Shown here one piece after another: positions 1 to 49,934 of a stretch of 64,000 bases of DNA. Within the stretch, counting starts at the first letter, position 1, and each line of letters opens with the position of its first letter. Where the stretch lies: positions 77,615,063 through 77,679,062 of the forward strand of contig CM075851.1 of the NCBI GenBank assembly GCA_037975125.1, in the 5' to 3' direction. Under the pieces are notes generated by a model. The model was given only the letters and a program-made list of their open reading frames with translations. It was not told the DNA's origin and searched no databases. Position numbers and translations under genes: made by a program. Source of the stretch: Latrodectus hesperus (lineage: Eukaryota > Arthropoda > Arachnida > Araneae > Theridiidae).

Positions 1-13006
<13,006 letters not shown>

Positions 13007-13062
13007 TTTTTCAATTTCAATTCACAAAACCATGTATCTGACTACGCCAGTCAAAATGAGGA

Positions 13063-13096
13063 CACTGAGGAAAAAGTGAAAGAGTAGACTTTATAA
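13063..13096 (-). promoter_or_regulatory. Candidate core promoter of P450-1 (TATA box plus initiator)
   Basis: On the minus strand CTTATAAAG places TATAAA at 13095-13090. A TCAGTG initiator-like motif follows with its A at 13066, 29 bases from the first T of the TATA box. This is the canonical spacing and gives a 5' UTR of about 60 bases. No transcript evidence is available. Confidence 0.5.
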
Positions 13097-13099
13097 GCC

Positions 13100-14330
13100 A
13101 ATGGTGACTTTGTATATTGCGCAATGCGATGAAAGAAAATTATGTTAATGATAAAATAAGTGGATAAGATTGCCTTTATCATTGTAAAAATTAATCATAA
13201 GCATCGCAGATCTTATTATGCATTAAAGAAATTATAGAGATAAAGATATTTTCACATTAAGCATTAATTACCCTGAAATTTTTCAAATCATTATAAATAT
13301 TACCTTTAAAATAAATTCCAATTTAACTCATTAAATACAAATTATGTCTCTAATAATTTAAATCATCGAAACAGTGTCATATTCTTTTGGAATTAACAAT
13401 ATACTACCAGAAATTACATATATATGAAAAGTGATATTGTTTTAGGTTGAATCAACTTTCAAATTTACCTTAAAATATTTCTTAACGTTAATAACCATAA
13501 AATATATTCAAATGACTAAATTAAATTTTAAAAACAGTTTTCTAAGCATTTTATGCCTTCAGAATTTTATGTTTCAGTATTGAAGCAAACTGTAGGCCAT
13601 TTGAATAATTTTTCGTTCAACAAAATTTTTATTTTTAATTTTTTTAAAAAATTATCAAGCTAACCTTGGATGCTTATAATTAATTAAAACAAAATTAAAT
13701 TTTTAAATCATATAAATCTTTACTTGCCTCATGTACGTCCAATTTCATTATAATATATAAAGGTATGAACTAAAAATATTTCTTCATATTTTAAAAATGT
13801 TCCTGTTTCATAAGTATATTTGTATATTTGCAACTTGTGCAAACTTTAAAAATCATTAACAAATATTACTTTTTTATATTTATATACGCATTTCACAGAG
13901 TTAAGAGTTAAAATATTACTAAAAAGAAACTTAATTTTACTTATCGCTTGCAATATATGGTTAGTTTTTCTTATTATTTTCTCTGTGCATATCGTGCTAT
14001 CTGCACTAAGCCCCTAGTATTTTTTTATTTGTTTTATTTTATGCATAATTTGGATTAAATGAATTAAAATATTGTTGAACACAGACACTGAATAATCATA
14101 GTATTTTTAATCTAAATGTGTTAGTTAAATAATGAATTATATTTTTTAACACTTTTAATTTTGCATTTTAATGTTGTTTTAAGCAAATTTGTGGATTTTT
14201 AATTAATTATTTTTCCTCAACTTAGATATTCGTATGAAGTGTCCTGACTTATAATCACAAATTTTGGAAAATGTGGTAAATTAAAATTATATTAAAGTTG
14301 TGGTAATAATAGAATACATATTGACGATAT
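13100..14330. other. Intergenic region upstream of P450-1
   Basis: AT-rich sequence beyond the P450-1 promoter. No ORF, RNA gene or transposon recognised. Confidence 0.6.
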
Positions 14331-15180
14331 TTGTTTCGGCACCGCACAGTAAACAGCCTAAAGCATTTATAAGGCATTTTAATGCTAACCGAATAATTTG
14401 TCATCTAGGAGAACTCTTAAATAATATACCGCATTCACATGCCACAAGCGAGAAAACCTTGGAATTTGTGCTTCACTGAGAAGCACTGAACTAATACTAC
14501 ACCACGGTGAACCCTAGAATTACATATATCGACACCACTCTGTGGACAGGCTAACAATTGAAGGTTGTTATAATCCATTTTAATATCCATCATGTAGATT
14601 GCCTTTAAGGATAACTTTTCTTAAATAATGACCCATATTCACGGGACTCAAGAAAATAAACCTATAAAACTCACAAGCATCCACCCCAACAGATTTCAGA
14701 AGGCAGAAGGGTGAAATTCATCTCCCATTCTGCAATATTGGCTGGGATCAAACATGGACTTAATTCTTTGGAAAATTATATATTATCAATAAGGATAAGA
14801 TAAGTAAATACCAATTTACCGTGGTTTAATAGACGAGAGAACTCTCTAAGCATAAGGTCTCTTATTCGATCCCATCCACTGATGAACAGTGAAAGGCGGG
14901 TGTTGCGGTTTTTCAAATGTTTCTATGAATGTGGATTCTGGAGACTTTCACTCTCTCACGACATGTGATTACCACCCATTATCTAAGCAAAGTCTTTCTA
15001 GAAGGCAATCTACATAATGTTTCTTAAAATGTCTTACAGTGCCCTTTGATCGACAGGTGGTTAACTTCAAAGCAAATAAGGCTATGCCTTACAAGCCTAG
15101 CGTTCAGACTAGTTTCTTCAATACAGATTAAGGTCCCTGTTTCGAACTCTGCCAAGAATAAAATTTTTGAAAATAAGTTA
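14330..15180. repeat. Interspersed repeat block, family unresolved (partly tRNA-like)
   Basis: Base composition is richer in GC than the flanks. TCTTAAATAAT-N-CATATTCAC-like segments recur near 14416 and 14620. GTAGATTGCCTTT near 14595 is inverted as AAGGCAATCTAC near 15003. B-box-like sequences ATTCGATCC (about 14862) and TTTCGAACTC (about 15141) suggest decayed tRNA-derived SINEs. A segment starting AGCATCCACCC near 14687 has a diverged partner near 35022. Boundaries are uncertain. Confidence 0.4.
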
Positions 15181-15594
15181 ATAAATTTGATCCCCATCCG
15201 ATTTTGACAATAAGAAATATTAACACAAAATGTCTCTCCAAGGAAAATTATCTCTGTTCGTAGTATTCATGTAGTATAGAGATAAACATATTATTAATGA
15301 AAAATATTATGACATAACTCATAAAAAATTAAGAAAATAACGACCATATTAATGCTGATTATTTTATCGATATGTGCAAAACATATTTGAACAATCATAT
15401 TTAGTTATGACAAAAATTTTCGTTTAAGCATTTATAGTATATAATCATAAAAGTAAAAAATCATTTCAGCATATGCATCCTCAACCTGTAAATGAATTTT
15501 TTCATGTCCACAAAGGAATAATCTATTTCATACTATTGGGTTTAATTTATGTTAACAATCTTAAGAAGTTGTTGTTATTTCTAATTTCCCATAT

Positions 15595-16200
15595 GGTCAA
15601 ACTCCATCAGAAGAATAAATGAAAACGTTGACTTTAATAAAGTCAGATACTAGAAGTGGAGAATTATAGATATCTTTCCAGTCCAGACCAAGGCAATCCA
15701 AGATATGCTGAGGCATTGTCTGTTTTCGCTGGCATTTCCAAAGAGGAAAACTATTGGTACCTTCAGAACACGTGAGGCTTTTTAAGATGCCCACTGACAA
15801 GTCGGGCAGGCATATATTGGGCTACCTGTCAAAATGGAGAGATAGAAATGTTATGGTTGTTTGCCTTTATACCAGTTGTGAGGTGGAAAGGTTATGGCTT
15901 TTTCTTTATTTTGCATCTTTAAATTCAAAAATAACTCTAAATGTATAAGCTCTGAGGTGGAATGAATGGGATAATCTAGCCACTCCCTTGCAAGAGTGTC
16001 AACTAGTCCATTACCGTAGATACTGCCATGATATGGGATCCATTGAAGATATGCTTTGTGCTGGTGAGAAACAAGCTTTAGATTTGTATGATAGGTTAAC
16101 AGGTTTTATCTCCTACGTGGAGCCACTTTTTGCGGTGTTGTATTGAATTACGACTGTCAGATGGTATCCAGAGGTCTAGGTAATAGTTTTCGTTCATGAT
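15595..16200 (-). mobile_element. LINE 3' remnant A (RNase H tail and C-terminal Cys/His motif)
   Basis: Minus-strand translation in broken frames gives DSRNSIQH, then LQWIPYHGSIYGNGLVDTLA, which is the C-terminal half of a LINE-type RNase H. After it comes a Cys/His segment, KCQRKQTMPQHILDCLGL, and the end PLLVSDFIKVN. Order and sequence parallel remnant B at 38.1-39.0 kb. The copy is 5'-truncated and frameshifted, so it is inactive. The clade (I/Jockey-like) is an inference. Confidence 0.72.
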
Positions 16201-16229
16201 TCTCTCTAGTACTATGTTCATTGCAATTA

Positions 16230-17400
16230 AATAACTTAAGAAGTAATAATTTAAAATGATTATTCACAGAATAGTGATGGAGTTAAGTCACCACTTAAAC
16301 TAAGAATTTTGCTCTATCAAATTATTATTTTATTCTGCTATAGTAATAAAAGCTTCAAAATTGCCTGTGATTGGTTTGGATTAAAATTTTAATTTAGCAC
16401 GATATAGACTGCTAAATAATCAGAATGATATTTTGCAAAATGTATTGCCAATTTGTCTTTATGAGAATATAGGGCACACGCTGCAAATAAGAAGCTATGA
16501 AAATGAACTCATGAGATCTAGACTATAAAAGAAATACTGCACAATATTAAAGAATTTATTATCTTTTAAGAATAGTAACAATATTATCTTTTTGAAAAGT
16601 CAATCTATTATGTCACAATATGTCTATCTATTTGTCTATTATGTCTACACTGTATCCCTACTAATAATTTGGAAAATTATAAAATTTTGGATGAGTTTCA
16701 AATAAATTTATTTTGTACTAAATATAGAAGTATGTAACTGAAATTATATGTAACACAAACATATCATTAAAAGTATAAAATAAGAAGAATAAAGTCAAAT
16801 GCCTCAGAGACTGGATTTTTTTAATATAATTCCTTAAAAATTGCTTAACGTTTTTCATTTTTTACTTCTAAAATTTTACAATATTTCATATACTTTATGC
16901 TTATAAAACGTATATTTTTACATAAGGAAAATATATGTTTAAGTAAATTACAATTTTTTGAAAGCCATGTCATTTTATTCAACGTTATGCTAATGTTCGG
17001 TTTAATATCAATGATTATACACGTTTTGACATCTTTTCAATCTTGTCACGCAATTTCTTTGTTCTTCTCAAACTATTACTCATTTTGAAATTATATTTCA
17101 AACAACCGAATACCTTAGACAAAGCCAAATTAATGTTTCATAAAATTATGCCTAAAACAAATACTCCAACTAGCTTTTGAAAGTTTCGCAAATGAAATAA
17201 TTGCTTTCATCAATTTACATGTGACAAATATTATTCTTTTTAAACCACTTTTAAATTTTTTTCGAAACGACTATTAGTAGGCAGAATTTGTTTACGACGA
17301 TTCTGTAAGATTATGGTTACAGAATATCCTATTTTATGATTATTTTCAACAAGAATTTAACTGAAAAATAAAAAAAAGATTATTAATTAAATTTAAATTA
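16230..17400. other. Intergenic, nothing recognised
   Basis: AT-rich sequence with no supported gene. A 63-codon ORF at 16897-17088 has no recognisable motif. Confidence 0.6.
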
Positions 17401-17409
17401 TTAATAAAT

Positions 17410-17640
17410 CTTTCATTCACATATAAATCCAGTAATGAATACTTTTGTTATGAGGATTGTTTATAATTATAAGAAATATTTTATCCCATTTTTACTTGGA
17501 TCCAATTTAATTACAATGGTTCATATTAAGGCTGAAGGAAATCATTTGAAACGATCACGGGTATAGCTGATTTCACTCTTTTTAGAAAGAGCCTGAGGGA
17601 AAGAAAGAATAATTGATTAATGATAGGAGAGAAAATTTTT
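17410..17640 (-). pseudogene. Possible ghost 5' end of a P450-2-like gene
   Basis: Plus-strand bases 17553-17576 match 49908-49931 upstream of P450-2 at 21 of 24 positions by eye (beginning GATCACGG, ending GATTTCAC). Both are followed by purine-rich sequence and then a shared ATTTTTGTTRYTC-like stretch. In P450-2 the block lies 74 bases upstream of the start codon. Here a minus-strand ATG occurs at 17489, 64 bases away, but what follows does not encode a convincing anchor. I infer a decayed promoter/exon-1 copy; no downstream relic exons were recognised. Confidence 0.35.
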
Positions 17641-18750
17641 CTTAACGTGCACGGCATACTGTTAAGAGTGAGAAGAAAATGCTATAATTTTTGTTGCTCA
17701 TTTGTTGCATTAAGTATTCTTATATTATGTTTGTTACTTGTTATGCTTCGTTTGTGACTGGTTTTTAAAACTCCTATTTACTTTTATATTCTTTAATGGT
17801 GTCATTTACAAGTATATTTTTTATTAAAAAGCCAAATTGTTTATTATTTTTATAAAAATTTTTGTAATAGTAATAGAATTTTCAGAAGTAAATGTGCTTA
17901 TTTTTATTACATGATGAAAGTTAATTTAAATTATTTTAAGGAATTTTACTTCCATTAATATTTATGCAAAATACTACATTAAAACAGCCTTCATTTTGAC
18001 AATATTTCTTATATATCAAAAAGCAGTAATTTTTTATAAAGAGACATTATGGCTCTCATACTATTATTTATTAAATATTTTCAACTTGCCCTTATCCATA
18101 GTAAAACATAAAACGTCTCAATATGTCAAATTTTTAAAAATTCATTTGAAATATTCATGCGACACATAAAATATTATTAATTAATCTACATAATCACAGA
18201 TGGAAAACATTTATAAAACGTTAAGGTTTGTATCTCGTAAATATATTCGTAAGGTTCTCATTTTTTTACTTTCTTCCATTAAAAATTTCTTATTTTGCCC
18301 AAAAGAGGTTGATAAGACCATAGATATTGATCTTCATAGATGACAAATCATTGATATAAATGCTTAAAGCCTGCATTGAATCTAAAAGTACTTGAAAATA
18401 TTTATAATTCCTAGATGAAAATATAGCAGTTTAGCTTTATTTAGTTTATTGTCATGTTCATGTTAGTATATTATTTTTCATCAATTTTGTTCTATTTTGA
18501 AATACAATGTTAAAATCAAAACTTGTATTTAAATTTAACATTAAACTCATATTAAAAAGAATTTTAAAATGATTAGTTACTAAAATATTTCTTAAAATAT
18601 ATTAATAAGAGATAATACATATTTGAAAGAAAACAATATTTAATAGAATGCAGTTGAGCATTATCATGTATCTTATTTACCTTGAACAATTAACTTGCAC
18701 ATATTCATGTATTTTAAGTTCAATCTTTACCTTTAGCATGATAATTATGA

Positions 18751-18862
<112 letters not shown>

Positions 18863-19101
18863 CATTATACAAGATGCAAGCACTCTACCAGTAAAAGATT
18901 TTCCAAATACCCAAATAGAGAGGCATCATTGTTGAGAAAAAAAGCTTGAGCTCAACTTCCGTTGTTCATTCCTGGATGGGATAGAATATTAGACATACTG
19001 CTACAAAAAGTGAGGCTTACTTCTGGACTATAGTATGCTCAAATAAGTTGGTTTTTACAATGACGTATTATTAGAAAGTATCATTGTCAAGATTATCGCC
19101 A

Positions 19102-19170
19102 ACATAAGCTGTTTTCTCAATGTTCAGAGAAAAGGTGACTTTCTCTGAACATGATGAAGACAGCTTATGT
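19102..19170. repeat. Inverted repeat abutting a TA array
   Basis: Arms 19102-19132 and 19140-19170 are complementary over their outer 11 bases (ACATAAGCTGT) and inner 13 bases (ATGTTCAGAGAAA), with a mismatched middle and a 7-base loop. The right arm ends immediately before TG(TA)n. Confidence 0.85.
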
Positions 19171-19452
<282 letters not shown>

Positions 19453-19489
19453 CATTATACAAGATGCAAGCACTCTACCAGTAAAAAAA

Positions 19490-22400
19490 AATAGCAAATA
19501 TTTATTTTCATTTATGAACAAATATATAAATGCATTTTGCAGAAACATATATTTTTAAAAATGTAATAAATAGATATTAAAAATGCAAATGCAAGATAAA
19601 GATTTTATTCATAAAGAATTGCAAATTCTTTTTATTTTATTTTTTTTTTGTCTCTCATTGGTCGCTTTTTGCTCACAAAGGTTAATTAGCCCGAGACCTA
19701 CGGTTTAAAAAGAAAGCAGAATAACCACAAACATCCAAACCGAAGGTTTGTGTGGTTTTAATTCAATATGGGAGTTTTGTTCGTTTTCCTCTCTCCTCTG
19801 AAACATATACGTTTGCAATTTCAGAAATCAGTAATTGAAAATTCCTTCGAGAGCTGATGTAAAAATAATAGCATTAGAAAGAAAGCCAGGCTTAATCTAG
19901 GGTAAATGAAATCAAACAAATTCCCATTCAAAAAAACAGCAACTTTATATAAATCAAAACCATGAGTAACTTTAATCAATCTGAAATCGCCAAATTTCAT
20001 TCACAATATCAATAACCTTACAGTAATTTGAACCGGATTGAGAAGTTGAACTATGATAAGGATTGTTTTCACGCGCACATAATCAAAATATTATCAATAA
20101 CAGTGTATTTATCTCAATATAAAATTGCATTAAAATAGAATTAAACATTAAAGAAGAATTTGTGCTTATTAAGCAAAATAGATCTTATCGAATTGATAAC
20201 TAAATGTGGTTCCGACTTAAAGATTTTAAAATAAAAACAATTTGCATCTACATGATGAAATTATTTAGAATCACATTTATGATTACTAATTGAAGTTTTA
20301 AAAATTTCAGTTATATAATTCGTTGGAACTTTTTTCAGAACTCAAAATAACTATATGAATACATTACAAGTGTAATCTACTTAATATAGACAAAGTTTCG
20401 ATGTTCAAAATGAGTCCATGATAAAGATATATTATTATAGAGGGTTCTGAAGTATTGTCACTTATTCCATTTTTCATGCCACTAAATAGTATGAAATATT
20501 TAAAGACCTGAAAAGCTACAAGCAACTCTAAACTATTAATACTTAAATCTTTTAGCGGTTTCAATTATTTTACATTTTGATGTACTATTATCATGTATGA
20601 AGAAGAATATCATTAATGTTTAAAACGTGAATAATATTTTTAAAACACGAAAAGTGTAAGTAATTCGATGCAATACCAGGCATAATGACTGAATTCTCTT
20701 TAAAATGCAAATTTATTAAGACTAACAAGCGACTTTCCTCCACACAAGAGCTTCACTGTATACAATAATTTTGTGTTGGAAGGCGATTGCTTATTCAGAC
20801 GTATTCAAAAATAATGCCACTGAACTAAATTGCTCCTTGTCTTAAATGGTACTCAAAAATTTACTCACATTAGCTACTTTTGTGTCCTTGATATTACAAA
20901 CACCGGCTTCTCTAAAGATTTGCGTTAATAGCTTATCGTGTTTTCACTTTTTCCAATCAAACTTTAAAAAATGAATTCAGCTCTCATTAAATATGGAGTG
21001 TGATACATGTCCTTGAGAGTTATGCCTGGTTATTATTTGTAGCTCTTTTTATAAGATAAAATATTAGCTTTTTGTAGCTATTGTTTATAATAAAATAATT
21101 GCTTAGTTTTCAATTATTATCCCTACCATTACAAGCTCTTTAAGCAATGCTGTAAAAGATGCCATAATACTCCAAAATGATAGGTATATTTTGACTTTGC
21201 TTGATATTCTTTTTTAATCAACATTTGAATTCAAGAAAAAAGTTATACTAATCTAAATTGCTTACAATCCAGATGCTTTTTTAATCAGTGCAACTGCCAT
21301 GCATTATTACTATAAAACATTTTTTTATTATTATTCAGAAACTGCTACTCACAATATGCTAAACAGTAAATAAAAAATGTTATCACTTAATTTATAAGAA
21401 TTATTCTTTTTTGCAGGCCTTAATCATAATTAATAATATCAAAAATATATACAATTTACTTGATATTTTTTTCATTAGCTATGAAAACTGGAATTTAAGG
21501 AAGCAAAAGCTTAGAAAAATCTTAACTTTCAGTTTTTAAAAATAAGCACAAAAATGATTATTAGATAAATTTAGATTACTGCTATATATTTCTGGCTACT
21601 AATATTTGCCAACCGAAACTTGTCTTGTAATTAACCCCATTAAAGTAATGTGACAAGGCTAACAAATTATGTGTCCCCATTTACTGGACGGAACACCAGC
21701 AGTCTACGTAATTTTTAATATGGAAAATTCATCCCAAAATAATGATTTTCATCCAGATATGTTATTCATTGAGATTCTCCAAGGAAATGAATACAATTTA
21801 AGCGTTTGCATAAAATGCTTGGTCATCAATGATGGTTCATGACCTTTATAAATGAACTAAAATACATTATTTTATTGTAAAACATTTAAATTAATGTCTG
21901 CGGCGTATGATTATGACTTGGTTTGTTTAACGCTCAACGGTATTTTTTTCACACATGAGGTTTAGTTGTACCAGGAGATTTTAAAATGGATTTTTTAAAC
22001 AAATAACAACAACTCTAGTTGTAAATTGAAGCCATGAAGTGTTATACCGAAAACTGAGCACTAACCATTCAACTGCGTACGAAAATGTATCGAAAAGTAA
22101 TTAATTAATGGGAATATTGAAAATTGAATACTTCAAATTATATAAAATAAAGAATTTATCTAATATGAAATAAAAATATCTAAAAGTGTAAGGAGATAAG
22201 AATGAAAAAATCTGTTTTGAAAAGAAATGTTTTTCTTAAAAAAATCCAATTTGTGTTCTATTTTTCATAAAATTTAAGCTATTGTTATTAATTATTTTTA
22301 ATCTATAGTGATATAATCAGTCTTGAATGGATTATCAGAATATAACAGTATTTCTAATTAACAGTTAGGAGTGATGAATCATATAAAACTTTAAAATAAA

Positions 22401-25400
22401 ATATTATCCTATATAGCTATTATTGCTGATCTTGTAATACAGATTAATAAGCTAATTCTTCATTCCCATTACTATATTCATTTTTATGTTTAATTATTTA
22501 CATATGGTATGTTGACACTTCATAAAAGCAGTTAAATATTTAATATACTTATATATAGTAACTTATGTACTTATATTTGCATTTTTAATGAAAATATTTT
22601 TTTGTATATTTTTGAGTAGAAACACATTGTACTTGATAATAATAAAAAAGTACAAAATTTGAAAAGTATCTTCATACTTTTAAGTAAGATTTCCTGTTAA
22701 AGTTGAGTGCTTAGCATTCAAAACACAAATTTATTAGTGTGACATTGAAATAAATATGGGACACACCCAAATAACTAATAAATTGAAACTCCATAACTAG
22801 AAATAAAAGCTCTGGTATACAATACTGAATAATTTTTTTACAATAGTTATGAAGGAATTGACGAATGTTTATCACTAATATTAATATTTTCAAATACTCT
22901 GCGGCTGCAAGTTAAATAAAGTCAGCCTTCTCTAAATTGTAATTTATATCAAAGATAAAAAAATCGGTAAAAATGTTAAATAACTCTTTTATTGCGACTT
23001 CGTTTTCTTGAAAAATTTATTATAACATTTTCGTCTCTTTAGTAATTTAAGTGCCTTCGAAAGTGGCTGAGTTATGGAGAAATATTTACATTTAAATTTG
23101 CCGCCTGAGTGATTTCATTATCATGGCGTTCTTTCAAACAGTTTACATTAGAAAATATTTTTTGTCCTATTGGAATTTTTCAGTAATATAAGCGAAACGA
23201 ATTTCTTATGATTTTATGAACGAAAATACCTTCAGGTTTCATTGTTTTTGTCAGTATTTAAATTTTTTTTTTAAATTCTCTTTTCTTGATTTCAATAAAT
23301 TTTTTTTTCGTACTGCAATACTCACTAAATAATTTTCCTTACATGTATTTTCTAACTATACATTTTCGCAATAGCTTAAATTGCCAATCGATTTTTTACC
23401 ATTAAATATTATTATGCATCATAACAATAAATATGAGTACGTGTTTTTATATATTTAATTATTAAATTCCTAAATAAAATGTTTGAAATTTGCATTTACG
23501 TTTTTTTGTTTTTCGCTTTAGCACAGGGATAGTAATTTGATTTTTGTATTATTTATTTAAACAGTTTTGTGTACTTCGTAATTTTGTTTTTATTTATATC
23601 AATAAACTGCAGCAATTTTTTCATTTAGAATTAGAATTAGTGTCATTTTCCTTTATAAAAGCTATTTTTGCTAATATTTCTGATTTTTTATAGATTATTG
23701 TTTTATTACAGAATTTTTTATTGAAATAAATTCAGCTTAAATATTGATATTGCAATAATAAATATTACTGCATTTCATCCAACTAATTTTTTTAAGTATA
23801 TTTTCAATTTTCTTAAACTGTTCGTTTTTTATTTCCTTAATTTGGATTGTAATTCTAGACTTTATTATTAGTTTTATTATGTACACTTTTATTCTATATT
23901 ATTACTAATTCATTTATTTAGATATTTAGAGCCCTTTATTTAAAAAATAAACATTTATTACTTATGATTGCGTTAGTTTGATGATATTTTTTGTTGCCTA
24001 TGAAGTTGTACCAAAAAGATTTCATACAGATATTCATATACAAAGCCATTTGCTAATTTATGAAATGACCATACAAACATAAATCAAAATACATATATGC
24101 ATTCATAGTTTATAGAAAAATTGTTTAAAATGCACCCACATTTAGTGTACATGCTCATTCGATGTCAATACTTTGGCAGATTACAAGTTATTGCATTTAA
24201 AACTGAAAGCTTTGTATAAAAAAAATCCTGTAGACTTTATTCTTAAACTATTAAAAAATCTAATTAATTACTGTTTCTAAAATAAAAAAACAGTCACAAA
24301 CTAAATTCCTTTAAATATTAAATCCACTGTGTACATAGACTAAAAAATTATTCTTACCATTATACTTACACAGACCAATAATCGAATAAATATTTTACTT
24401 TGTTATTAAAAGGCGGATATTAAATGTCAGAAAAAAATAAGTTTTCCATCATATTGTATTAAAGGGTAATGGAGAAAAAGAGCTGCTTATCTAAATACGC
24501 AACTATCGATAAGTTTGATAAAATAAATTCCGATCAAAGTTTTACGCTATTAATAAACAATTTTTAAGTAACCTCTTTATTTCACTCAATAACATAAGTA
24601 GCTCCGGTTTTGAGTTTATAGATAAGACTGTGGGAGAGAAATTTTAAAAAATTGATAAGTGAATGCATTTATTTGACAAAAAGAATCACAGTTGATAATC
24701 ATATATAATATCAGGTTTTATACTGATATGGTTATATTGTTTCCTTGACTTGCCATATGGTAAGCTAATCAGATTCCAAAGCTAATATGTTTAACATTTT
24801 TAGGGTATCAGACACACACATCAAGAAATACTGAAAATACAAGCAATTGGAAAAAAAGTATTTTTTTAATATTGTCTAATTTTCAAATAGTAAAAATTTT
24901 ATAACTCCAAAAATAATTGTATTGAATTTTCAAAAATTATCAACAATTAATATTAATATTTCATTTACCACGTTAATCGATTTTCCAGTAAATAATGCAC
25001 CTTCCTTCAATGTTAATTTCAATTTTTGAAATATTGAAAAGCTTTTTTTTCATGTAAATAAATAAAAATGTAAATAATAATATAGTGGATATTCTTAAAT
25101 TTAAGAATCTTTCTTATAATTTTATGCAAATTTTTAAATAAATAACAAACCAATTTTATTAGGAAACAATTTTATTTCACAAATATAAAAAATAAATATA
25201 CCATGCAGAATAAACTGCAATATTAACAATAAAGAATGAATGAAGTAGATTATTTTTAATGAAATATTCATATACAACATAATACAACTGATTCTTAGAT
25301 GAATTACTCTTAGAATCAATCCCTTTTATGAAAGACATATTCATGAATAAATCTATAAACCTTTGTAATTGAATAAAGCAAAAGTTTATGTGTCCCATAC

Positions 25401-25930
25401 ACATTGTGGTTGAAGTAAGGATTAAATTCTTATCTTTAATAAAATGATGACAAAAGCGAAGGAACATTAATCGCAATGTAAATTTCCTTTAACATCAAAC
25501 TGACATTAAACCATGTCAGACACATGAGGTATTACAGAAGCGTATCAAATATTACAGTAATATGAAATATAAAAATAACATACATTAATTTACAACTCAA
25601 AATACAGTGCTAGATAAAATTATCTATCATCATAATTGAAATCTATCATAGGTGAAAATTTTTAAATTCTGATCATATTACATAAAATATAAAACATAAA
25701 AAATTACAATTCATATTTTTAATACAACTTTATAGCAAACATTTCACCAGTCTAATAAATGAAGAAGCAAAATTAAAGTATTCATGAGTGCTTTTCTGAT
25801 TTACAGAATATCTGTAGTAAAAAATATGTATTGAATTTTTCTCATATAATTAGTTTTGCGTAGTTAAAAATGATATTTTGATAATAAAATTTCAGAAATT
25901 GGTGACATTCTTGTAACATTAAAATGATAC
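19490..25930. other. Intergenic region downstream of P450-2
   Basis: About 6.4 kb of AT-rich DNA between the TA arrays and the P450-2 terminator region. Short ORFs at 20364, 22711 and 25134 lack motifs. A CTAACCATTCAACTG segment near 22067 weakly resembles the SINE head seen at 44.3 and 45.6 kb. Nothing else recognised. Confidence 0.5.
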
Positions 25931-25933
25931 TAA

Positions 25934-25939
25934 TTTATT
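25934..25939 (-). terminator. Candidate poly(A) signal of P450-2
   Basis: AATAAA on the minus strand begins 10 bases after the TGA stop (25952-25950). This would give a very short 3' UTR. No other AATAAA was seen in the next few hundred bases. Confidence 0.4.
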
Positions 25940-25949
25940 TTGAAGTAAA

Positions 25950-49834
<23,885 letters not shown>

Positions 49835-49890
49835 GTCTGCTCTCTGGGTTAACTCATCCAAAAGTATTCAACTGGAAGCTGAAAGAGGTA

Positions 49891-49931
49891 TTTTAAAAGA
49901 TTACAAGGATCACGGATGTAGCCGATTTCAC
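49891..49931 (-). promoter_or_regulatory. P450-2 upstream conserved block and possible TATA element
   Basis: Bases 49908-49931 are shared with 17553-17576 (21 of 24). TTTTAAAA at 49891-49898 could serve as a TATA-like element, with CAGT at 49874-49871 as initiator, but the spacing is slightly short. Regulatory function is inferred from position only. Confidence 0.35.
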
Positions 49932-49934
49932 GAG

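Noticed and set aside
15754..15948. 64-codon plus-strand ORF
   Set aside because: Antisense to the LINE A Cys/His segment.
21880..22090. Third copy of SINE family 1
   Set aside because: Only a short A-box-like CTAACCATTCA match; no B box, tail or target-site duplication seen.
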